The position numbers were made by a program, and so were the translations under genes. The notes below the pieces were generated by a model, which ran no database searches, was not told the origin of the DNA, and worked only from the letters and a program-made list of their open reading frames with translations. A DNA stretch of 64,000 nt. Origin: CALFBG01 sp045110315. Lineage in GTDB: Bacteria; Bacteroidota; Bacteroidia; Chitinophagales; Saprospiraceae. Below, one piece after another: positions 48,231-60,200 of the stretch. The number at the start of each line of letters is the position of its first letter. Positions within the stretch are counted from its first letter, which is position 1. The stretch lies in contig JBGCFY010000134.1 of the NCBI GenBank assembly GCA_045110315.1, positions 1 through 64,000 of the forward strand. The letters run 5' to 3'.

Positions 48231-51200
48231 TAGCAAACTACTTCTAGCTTCCAAAACGATATAATCTGCCAAACTAGCAATCGTAGGTTTCAAGAATATT
48301 TCTCGAATGGGTACTTCTTTCTGAATCGTCTTTCGAATTTCTGAAACCAATCTTGTAGCGAGCAAGGAATGTCCACCCAATTCGAAGAAGTTATCGTGAA
48401 TACCAATTTTTTCTACGTGAATTAAACTCGTCCAAATCTCAGCGAGCTGGGCTTCCGTTTCGTTTCTTGGTGCTACGTATTCGTTGCTTCTTAATCCTGA
48501 AATAACTGGATTAGGTAAAGCTTTTTTATCAATTTTCCCATTACTCGTCAGTGGGAAGGCATCTAATTCCATCATAATCGCAGGCACCATGTAATCTGGT
48601 AATTGCTTTTTCAATGCAGACCGAATCGCCTTCTGATTGTAATCTCCATTAGGAATAATGTAGGCAACCAATCGTTTGTCCCCTGACGCATCTTCTTTAG
48701 CTACAACAATACTGCTATAAACTAAATCCAACTCTTGTAATTTGGCTTCAATTTCTCCAAGCTCGATCCGGAAACCTCTGATCTTCACTTGATCATCTAA
48801 TCGTCGGAAGAATTCAATATCTCCGTTAGCCAACCAGCGGGTAAAGTCTCCCGTTTTGTATAATTTAGTTGTTGCATTTTCCGTAAGGGAATCCTCAATA
48901 AATCGTTCCGCTGTTAAGCTTGGTCGATTGTGATATCCTCTTGCAACTTGTATTCCTGCGATATGCAATTCTCCGGGTACACCGACGGGACAAAGCTGAC
49001 CTTGTTTATCTAAAATGTACAACTTAGTATTCGCTACCGGCTTACCAATCGGCACTTTATCTAGCTTAGTTTCCGTTGTAGGAACTTCCCAATAAGAAAC
49101 GTCAATCGCAGCTTCAGTTGGCCCGTATAAATTGTGCAATTCAGCGTGTCCTAAATACTTTTTAAAGGCTGCAACGTGACTAGGCTTCAATGCTTCCCCA
49201 CTACAAAGTACTCTGCGTAAACTCTGACATTCGTCGGCAGCTACATCAGGTAAAAACACCTCCAACATCGAAGGAACAAAGTGCATTGTTGTCACTTGTT
49301 GTGCCTCAATAATTTCTTTTAAGTACCGGTTGTCTTTATGGCCATCTGGTCGGGCAAAGACCAACTTGACCCCTGCAATAAACGGCCAGAATAATTCCCA
49401 AACGGAAACGTCAAAACAGAAAGTAGTTTTTTGCAAAATGACATCTTCTCCACTAATCAAATTATACTGATCTTGTGTCCACAATAAGCGATTCACAATA
49501 CCCGAATGCTGATTCATTACTCCTTTCGGTTTTCCCGTAGAACCCGAAGTGTAGATGATGTAAGCTAGGTTTTCAGGAGTCAACTCAAGATCAAGATTGG
49601 TTTTCGCTTCATTTGCTATTTTCCTCCAATCTTCATCTAGTAAAACTACATTTTCAACTTTCGCAGTTTCCAAGAATCCTCTTGCAACACTATTCGTAAT
49701 CGCAAAGTTCGTTGCAGTATCCTCTAGTATGTAGTTCATTCGTTCCGCAGGATAACTCGGGTCAATCGGCACGTAAGCACCTCCTGCTTTAAGAATTCCT
49801 AAAATCCCTACCATCATTTCTACCGATCGATCAATACAAATACAGACTAGGTCTTCTTTTTGTAATCCTGCTTTTCGCAAATAATGCGCTACTTGGTTTG
49901 CTTTTTCGTTTAAATCTTGATACGTAATTTCTTCTTCTTCAAAAACAACGGCAATGGCTGTTGGAATAGCCGCAACTTGCCCTTCGAAGAGATCAACTAA
50001 AGTTTGGTCCGTAGGATAAGCTCGTTCCGTATCGTTAAAGTCAAATAAAATTTGCTGCTTTTCTGGTGCACTTAAAATCCCTAGCTGATCAATTTTTTCA
50101 GTTGGCTTTAAGGTGATGGAAGACAGCAACATTTCGTAGTGCTTCATCATTCGCTCAATCGTGGCGGGAGCAAATAAATCGCTACAATATTCGATACCTA
50201 CACTCAAGCCATTTTCTCTTTCGAATACGTTGAAGCTTAGGTCAAACTTGGAGATTTCATAATCGAATTGCTCCGTCATCGCTGCCGCTTCGTCCATCTC
50301 TTCGACTTCCGCAGTTGCGCTTGCTCGTTCTACCGTTGAGAGATCTAAGTTATTCCCTAAAATAAACATCACTTGGAAAAGTGGCGTACGGCTCATATCT
50401 CGTTGATCAACGACTCGATCTACAATTTTCTCAAAAGGAACATCTTGGTGATTGTAAGCTTCGAGCGTCGTTGCTTTCACTTGTCGTAGTACCTCATCAA
50501 AACTTGGGTTTTCACTTAAGTCCGTGCGCAAAGTCAAGGTATTGACAAAAAATCCAATGAGGGCTTCAATTTCTGCTTGTGTTCGATTGGCAATGGGACT
50601 TCCCACGGAGATATCATCCTGTCCAGTGTATTTATATAATAATACTTTAAAGGCAGACAGCAACAACATAAACATCGTGACTCCTTCTGCTTTTGCTAAA
50701 GTCTTAATTTGTCGACTCAACTTAGGATCCATTTCGAAAAACAAGTGTGCGCCCTTGGTACTTTGGATCGCAGGTCGTACGTAATCCGTTGGTAAATTTA
50801 AGACCTCAACTCCTTTTAATTTATTTTCCCAGTACTGTAATTTTTGTTCGAGTACGTCCCCTGACAAATGTGTACGTTGCCAGATTGCGTAATCTGCGTA
50901 TTGAATTTTTAAGGCTGCTAATGCTGGTGTACGATTGGCTTGTTTTGCTTCGTATAATTCCATCAATTCTCCGAAGAAAATAGAATTTGACCAACCATCC
51001 GAGGCAATGTGGTGAAGTACAAGTACCACTAAGTATTCTGATGCCGATACTTTGAGTAAGACGGCACGTAAAGGATGATCTTTCGATAAATCAAAAGCTT
51101 TTGCAATAATCGCTTCTACTTCAAGTTCAATCGCTTCTTCGGAATAGCCTAACTTCTCTACGTATTCTAAACTCCACAATCCTTCGTCTAAAACACGTTG

Positions 51201-54200
51201 GTACGCCTGTCCATCTTCTTCCACGAAAACCGTTCTCAATACTTCGTGTCGATTAATCATTGCTTCGAAAGCATAAGCCAAAGCCGTTTGATCTAAATCG
51301 CTACCAAATTTCTGTACGGATGGAATATGGTAATGGGTACTTCCTTCTAATTGATCTAAGAACCATAATCTTTCTTGTGAGAAAGAAAGTGGAATATTCG
51401 AAGGTCTTGTTGCTACCGTTACGGGCGGCAATAAAGTGATTACGGATTTGGTCTCCAGGTATGCTGCTAGTGTCGATACGGTGAGATAATCAAACAAATC
51501 AGCGATATCTATTTCGATTGACATTTCTTGACGAATGGCAGATACAACTCGAATAGCTAAAAGCGAATGACCACCTAATTCAAAGAAATCATCCATAATA
51601 CCGATGCGATCTACGCCCAGTATTTCTTTCCAGATAGTAACCAAGTGAATTTCCATTTCACTACTAGCTTCTACATATTCTGTTTTTACTAAACTTGAAA
51701 CGTCTGGATTTGGTAATGCTTTTTTATCAATCTTTCCGTTAGCGGTCAGGGGTAATTTTTCTAACTCAACCATAATCGAAGGCACCATGTATTCTGGTAG
51801 TCTATTCGATAAGAAAGTTTGAATATTTTCTTTGTGGAAATCTCCTGTAGGTACTAAGTAAGCGACTAATCGTTGCGTACCACTCACATCACTTTGCGTA
51901 ATGACAACAGCTTGTTCGACTTCGGAAGATTGTTCCAACATTTTCTCAATCTCGCCGAGTTCCACTCTAAAACCACGAATCTTCACTTGGCTATCTACTC
52001 GACCTCTAAAGTCAATACTACCGTCGGCTAACATACAAACGAGATCTCCCGTCCGATATAATAATTGTGCTTCCCCTTCTTTTTGGAAAGGATTCTGAAT
52101 AAATCTTTCTTGAGTTTGTTCCGGTAAATTTAAATATCCACGGGCTACTCCAACGCCACCAATCAACAACTCACCTGGTACACCTACAGGACATAAAGCA
52201 TTGTCTTGCCCCACAACGTAAATGCAGGTATTAGAAAATGGTTTTCCTATTGGAATACTAGTATAAGTATGTTCAAAATCTACGTGGTGTAATAATTTAC
52301 CAATTGTCGTCTCCGTCGGACCGTAGTGATTCACTACTTTTAAGTTAGGAGCGGCTACTTTTATTTTATTAACTAAGTCAACGGATAATTTTTCCCCTCC
52401 AAACACAATGGCTTGCTTGGGCAATAAAATTCCCGCTTCTGTTTCTAACGCTTTCCAGTGTGAAGGAACGATTTTGATACAATCAATTGCGTTTTCTTTG
52501 AAATAATTCTGGATAAAATCGGCATTGGTTAAAGACGCTTTCGAGAAAACGTGTACGGCACCACCCGACATCAAACCACCATATAAAACAGTATTTCCTA
52601 AATCAGCAGACATCGTTGACATCAAACCAAAATTCTTGCAATTTGATAGATCTATTTGTGCAAAAAGACCACTCAAATAATCCGTTAAATTGCGGTGCGT
52701 AACGAGTACGCCTTTCGGTTGTCCCGTAGAACCCGAAGTATAAATTACGTATGCTAAATGATCCGGCGTCAATTTCACTGGGCGTAAGTCCTCTTGCACT
52801 GCCGCTTCCAAGTCATCCAACTGAATATCAATGGAGAAAATGGGTAAGCTCAATTCAATGACATCAAAAAGACTATCCGAGTGAATGATAATTGCTTTTA
52901 CTTTTGTATCCTCAATGATATACGCTTTCCGGTCCATTGGATACGCAACATCAATTGGCACGTAGGCCGCACCCGCTTTCATGATTCCCAACATCGAAAC
53001 GATCGAAAGTTCCGAAGATTCCATCATGATTCCCACGAGGTCATCTGGTTGGATCGCGTAATTGTCGATGAGGTGTTTAGCTAAACGATTTGCTTGGTCG
53101 TTTAAATCTGCATAGCTTAAGGTTTTCGATTCAAAAGCTACGGCGATCTCGTCCGGTGTCATTGCTACTTGTCGTTCAAACCAATCTACCAAGGTTTCTT
53201 CCGTAGGATAATCGACGGACATTTCGCTAAATTCTTCTAATAGTTGTTTTTTCTCCGTTGCCGCTAAAATTTCTAAAGCCCCAATATTTTCCGTTGGATT
53301 ACTTAGTACTGCAGTAAGCAAGGTATTGAAATGCACAATCATTCCCTCAATCGTAGCGGGTAAGAATAAATCGTTGCAATAAATCACATCAACTTTCATC
53401 CCATCTTCGTCTTCTCCAAAGAAGAAAGAAAGATCAAATTTAGACGTTGCGTATTCAAACTCTTCCCCAGATAACGTTACGTCACTTAGTTCTTGAGAAT
53501 CAACTTTTTCGTTATTTTGTAAAACGAGTAGCACTTGGAATAAAGGACTGCGACTACGATCTCTTCGTTTGATCACGCGATCGACTACTTTTTCAAAAGG
53601 TACTTCTTGATTGGCAAGTCCCCCTAAAACCGTTTGCTTAACTGCCGCAAGATGATCTTTAAAACTGGGGTTTCCACTTAAATCTGAACGGAAAGCTAAA
53701 GTATTCACAAAAAGACCAATGAGATTTTCAATCTCTGCTTGGGTGCGATTTGCCACTGAGCTACCGATGCAAATATCTTCTTGTCCAGCGTAGCGATACA
53801 ATAAAACTTTCATAATCGCCATCAACAACATATACATTGTAACGCCTTCTGCTTTTGCCAATTCCTGCAATGCTTGGGTAGTCTTTTGATCAATGTTAAA
53901 GTTGATCGTTGCACCGTTGGTACTCTGCGTTGCTGGACGAGGAAAGTCTAGAGGCAAATTGATGGGTTCGAGACCCGAAAGTTTATTTTCCCAATATTGT
54001 AATTTACTTTCTAACGCATCGCCATTTAAGTATTTGTGTTGCCACAAGGTATAATCTATATACTGAATGGGTAAGGCTGGAAGACTAAACTCCCGCTGTT
54101 CTTTCTTAGCTTCGTAAAGCTCTACCAATTCTTTTACAAAAATGGCCATTGACCAACCATCTGAGGCAATATGATGCATCACGATTGCTAGAATATATTC

Positions 54201-57200
54201 TTGCTGACCGAGATCCAACAAGGAAGTTCTTAGCATATGATCTTTCGCTAAGTCGAAAGGTTTTACAATTTCTTTATCAACTAAATTAGCAATTGTTTTT
54301 GCATTAACTTCTGCGGCTAAATCAGCAGCGACCAAGCGATCTAGGGTCCACTGATTTTCAGGTAGCACCACTTGATAGCCAATACCATCAATTTCTTGAT
54401 AAACTGTTCTTAGTATTTCGTGGCGATTAACGATAGCGTTAAAAGCGTACTCCATCGCCTCTAAATCCAAGTCTCCTTCAAAACGAAGGATAACGGGCAT
54501 ATGGTAATTTACACTTCCTCCCATTTTGTCCACAAACCAAAGTCGATTTTGTGAGAACGACAATGGAATTCGCTCGGGTCGCTCCATAAGAACTACTTCT
54601 GGCAAAGAGGTCTGTAGTCCGCTGTTTAGGATAAAGCTAGCCAAACTTGCCACGGTAGGATTTAAAAATAAATCTTTGATGGCTAATTCTGTTTTCAATT
54701 CTTTACGAATAGCAGAAATCACCCGCGTTGCGAGTAAGGAATGTCCTCCTAATTCGAAGAAGTCGTCCATTACACCAACTCTTTCCAAATTGAGAATTCG
54801 TTGCCAGATCTCAGTAAGGATTGTTTCAATTTCATTACTTGGTGCTACGTATGCTTGCGCCATTAACTCCTCAATCGCTGGATTGGGAAGTGCTTTTTTA
54901 TCAATTTTATCATTCGAAGTCAAAGGTATTTCACTCAATTCCATGAAAATGGCAGGCACCATATAATCTGGTAAAGTAGCTTTTAATCCCGTTTCAATTG
55001 CCACCTTATCATAAGCTCCTTCTGGCAAAACGTACGCTACTAGACGCTTATTTCCTACACTATCTTTCTTCGCTAAAACGAGTCCTTTTTTCACCATTGC
55101 TAGTGCATCCAAGACAGCTTCAATTTCTCCTAGCTCAATTCGGTGACCTCTAATTTTTACTTGGTCATCAATTCTTCCTAAGAAAGCGATATCACCACCA
55201 GGCAACCATTTTCCTTTATCTCCGGTACGATAAATTCTTTCCGCAGGATTAAAAGGGTTAGGAATGAATTTTTCTGCGGTAAGTTCTGGGCGATTCAAAT
55301 ATCCTCTAGCGACCCCTAAACCTCCGATACAAATTTCGCCTTCCGCGTAAGGTGGTAAAAGTTGTAAATTTTGATCTAAGATATAGATTTGAGTGTTTGA
55401 AGAAGGCTTACCGATGGGTAAGGCTGTTCGATTCTCATCTGTAACTTTTACTTTATAAGCTGCTGCACAAACAGTACATTCCGTCGGACCGTAAGCATTA
55501 ATAAAATCACTAGATTTTGCACATTGTACCGCTGTTTTTACATTAGCAATATCTCCTCCGGTCATGATCGCTCGTAAGTGCGACAATTGGTCTACATCAA
55601 AGAGACTCAAATAACCTGATGGCAAAGAAGCTACGGTTACCCCTTGTGCTTTAATATATTCGATATATAAATCTTGATCATCAATAACTTCTTTACTCAG
55701 AACAACTAAGCACGCACCGGAACACAGGCTCATGAAAATCTCCGGGATAGAAGCATCAAAAGACAAGGATACAAACTGTGTCAATCGATCTGTTTCCGTC
55801 ACGCCAAATAATCGGATGTGATCACAAACGATGTTGACTTTACTAGCGTGCTCAATCATCACGCCTTTAGGTCTTCCCGTTGAGCCCGAAGTATAAATAA
55901 TGTAAGCTAAGTTAGTCGCTTTTAAGTTCGTTTGAACGTTTTCGATTGACTCCTTGCTGATCTCTTCCCAATCTTTATCGATTAAGGTTAACGCAACATT
56001 ATCAAAATGAGCAAACAAATCAACGTGTGTGGTATCCGTGACGACTAAGGTAGTTTTACTATCATTAATAATATAGTCAATGCGCTCTTGTGGATATCCT
56101 GCATCAATTGGTAAGTAAGCTGCACCTGCTTTTAAAACGCCCATGATACTAACGATCATTTCGACGGAGCGACTAATACAGATACCAACGATAGCTTCTT
56201 CTCGGATGCCTTGTGTACGTAAATGACTTGCCAATTGGTTTGCCCGTTCGTTGAGTTCACGGTACGTTAAGCGTTCTTCGTTAAACGCTACGGCGATATT
56301 ATCTGGTCGGAGTTTGACTTGCTCTTCAAAAAGGTCTACACTTGTTTTTCCTTCCGGATAATCAATGCTAGTATCATTAAATGTTTCTAATAATAATTCT
56401 TTTTCTGTGGCAGTTAGCAATTCGATATCTGAAAAGTTCTTCTTTTCCTGTACCACGATTTCATCAATCACCAATTCGAAGTGTGCCTTAATCATTTCGG
56501 CAAATTCGCGTTGCAACAAACTAAGGTTGTAACCAAATTTAATATTTAAAACATCCGATAGCGTAATCGCCATGGAGAAGAGGTAATTCGTTTGTTCTTT
56601 TATCTCTAAATTTTCGACTTCTAAATTCCATTCTTTATCTACGACGTCACCCAGCGGGTAATTTTCAAACGCTAAGAGGGAATCGAATAAGTCGCCTTGG
56701 ATGTTATTCCATTTTTGAATATCATTAAGAGCCGTATATTGAAATTCTCTTGCTGCCGTATGTTCTTGTTGTAAAACTGATAAAACTTCCTCGATAGATT
56801 TCGCAGGATCTAATTTTACTCGAACTGGCATGGCATTGATAAACAAACCTACTCGTTCTTCCGCCTGCGTCATATCCGCCGGTCGACCAGAAACTGTTAC
56901 GCCGTAAACTGTATCATTACTGCTCGTATATTTAGACAATAAGAATCCCCATACGCCTTGCACTAAAGTGTTAACGGTAATTCGTTTAGCTTGTGCGTAA
57001 TTTTTAATTTTTTCGGTTAACGCATGATCGTAGTTGAGATACATCTCTCTCATCTGACCACCTTTATTTCGATCGATGGCATTATCTACAAATGGAAGTA
57101 GCGAAGGCTCTTCAAATCCTCCCATATATTTTTTCCAAAATGCCTTTTCTACAAATTCGTCCCGTGCACCAATGTACTTGATGTAATCTTCGTAACGATC

Positions 57201-60200
57201 TTCTTTTCGGTTAAGTGTTTTTTCAACGGTAGCTAAATCGGTAGCACCTTTTGAAAATTCCTCGTAAGCCAATAATAAGTCTTCTACTAAAATAGGAATA
57301 GACCATCCGTCAATCAAAATGTGATGGAATGTCCAAAGCATTTTATACGCTTTCTTTCCCGTTTTGACCAAGTTGACGCGCATTAATGGTGCTTGGGTAA
57401 AATCGAAACCACGTTCGATATCTGCTTCTAAAAAAGCATCCCATTTCGCCTCTAATTCGGTAGCCGGAACTTGACTAAAGTCTAGTACTTCGAAGGGTAA
57501 ATTCGTTGCTTTGTAAGCACATTGAACGGGAATAGAAAATTCATTATTGAAAAATGCCGTTCGTAAAATACTATGCTTACCGATGACGTATTCCCAAGAA
57601 GCACGAAAAGCATCTATCTGTACACCGTTAGGAAAATCGAGCACCAATTGCTCCGTGTATGCCGTCAGGTTTTTATCATATAAATGGTGAAAAAGCATTC
57701 CTTCTTGCAAAGGACTGAGTCGGTAAATACTATCGACCAAAGTTCTTCTCGCCACTCCATTTTCTTCCGTATCCAAAAACTGATCTAATTCTTGATAGCT
57801 TACTTCTGGTGCGAGTCCATAATCGCAAGCCGTCAATTCTGTTTGTTCTTTTTGCTGACAATGTCGAATCAACCGCGTCAAGTTTTCTAAGTAAGCTGCG
57901 GATAATTCGTTGATCGTTCCGACTTCAAAATCTTTCTTAGAGTAAACCCACGTAATGGATAGTTTCCCACCAGAGATAGCAGCGCCAATATCTAATTTAT
58001 TATCAAATGGATAATCATCTGCTACACTGAACCCCGCAGATTCCTCCGCTTCCATCAACCAAGTGCTCGTATCTACGACGTTGTCTAACTGACCAAGGTA
58101 GTTAAATACAATGTCCCACTTTCCGTTAGCGAGGCTTTTACGAACATCATCCGAAGGATGCAAATACCGTAGCAATCCGTAACCCATTCCTTTTTGAGGA
58201 ATGGCCCGTAACTGCTCTTTGACAGATTTGATTAAATTACCTTCCGTTATTTCAGGGGCTACGGATAAGGCGATTGGGTATAAATTAGTAAACCAACCTA
58301 CGGTGCTCGTGGTATCAATTTCGGACGAAACGTGCTCTCTACCATGTCCTTCTAAACCAACGATTACATTTTCTTGTCCCGACCAACTACTAATCGTCAT
58401 GGCGAGGGCACTCAATAAAATATCATTGATTTCGGTATGGTAAGATTGATTTACTTCTTGTAATAAAGCTTGCGTTAAATCTTCATCCAAGGTTACGGCG
58501 CAGCCATCTGCATCACTTCCTAAAGAAGGTGTTTCTTCCGTAAAATCAAGTGGTAAAGCTTGATAGTTATTGACAATATTTTGCCAATAGGATAATTGTG
58601 CTTGAATGCGATCCGTAACGCTATAGTCTTCTAAAGTTGTCACCCATTGGCGGAAAGAGCTAGACTTCATTCCTAAATCCAACGCTTCTCCTTTTCCAAG
58701 TGCTTCGATGCCTAAGAATAATTGATCTAAAATAATTCTCCAAGAAACACCATCTACTGCAAAGTGATGAATGACAATAAACAGTCGATTGTGTGCTTCT
58801 GTATCAGGTGTTTTCACCAAAACAGCCTTGATTAAGACTCCCGTTTCGATATTTAGACTTTCTTGATTTTCTTGGCAAACTTTGGTAATTTCTTCGCCGA
58901 GATTCTTAGTTGTAATTTCGGTTAAGTCTACGATATCTAAGCTAGGTTCGTGCTTACCGTAAGTTTGTATCCATAAGCCATCTGCTTGCGTATATTCGAA
59001 GCGTAAGGCATCATGTTGTCGCACCAAAGCTTTGACCATTTGATCTAAATGCTCCGCTGCAATATTTTTGTCAATCGCAAATAAATTTTCTTGATTGAAA
59101 TGCGAAAGGCTGGAATAATTTTTATCTAAGAACCATTGTTGAATCGGCAATAATGCGGCGGTTCCAGTTAGCATACCTTGTTCCGCAACGATCGTATTAG
59201 AATTGCCTTTAATTAATTGAGCAAGCTCGGCAATGGTTTGGTGTTTAAATAAATCTCTTGGTTGCAATTGATAACCCGCTCTTTTGATTCGGCTAACGAC
59301 CTGAATACAAATAATTGAATCTCCTCCTAATTCGAAGAAATTGTCGTGAATTCCTACTTGCTTGAGGTTCAATAATTTTTTCCATACTTCTGCGATGGAA
59401 ATTTCGACTTCCGTTTGAGGGGCAACAAATTCATTTGCTGTAGTCGTGGAAATATCTGGTTCGGGTAAAGCTTTTTTATCCACCTTACCGTTTAGGTTTA
59501 GGGGTAAATCATCCATTTCTACCATAATCGACGGTACCATATATTCAGGTATTTGCGACTTGAGGTAGTTTTGGATTTCTACTTTATCGAAAGTGTCCGT
59601 AGGTACGACGTAAGCAACTAATCGTTTTTTATTTCCATTGGCATCTGCTTTAGCCAAGACAACACATTTATTGACGAGTGGCGATTCTTGCATCGCTGTT
59701 TCGATTTCGCCCAGCTCAATTCGGTATCCTCTAATTTTTACTTGTGCATCTCTTCGACCAATGAAATCAATATTTCCATCTGGTAGCCAGCAGACTAAAT
59801 CACCTGTTTTGTAGAGTACGGTATGTTCATTCTTATCGGTTTCTCCCAGAAAAGGATTTTTGATAAATTTCTCTTCGGTAAGGGCATTTCTATTTAAATA
59901 CCCCATCGAAACGCCATCTCCACCAATACACAATTCTCCAGCTACTCCGATCCCTGCTAATTGGCCATTAGGATGAAGAATATACGCGGAGGTGTTGGAT
60001 AAAGGTCGACCGATCGGCACCCGATCTTCTTTACAATCACGAATTGGATAGTAGGTCGCATAGACCGTTGTTTCCGTTGGTCCGTATACGTGAACCATCA
60101 TATCGCTACCCAAAACTTTTAAAGCTTTCTTTACGTGTGGGACCGATACTAATTCTCCCCCGAAGAGTAATTTCCGTAGTCCTTTTAAGGCATCTAGATC

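Noticed and set aside
54526..54966. Plus-strand open frame of 146 codons
   Set aside because: It lies entirely opposite conserved NRPS domain motifs on the minus strand, its product resembles no family, and long antisense frames are common over repeated NRPS codons.
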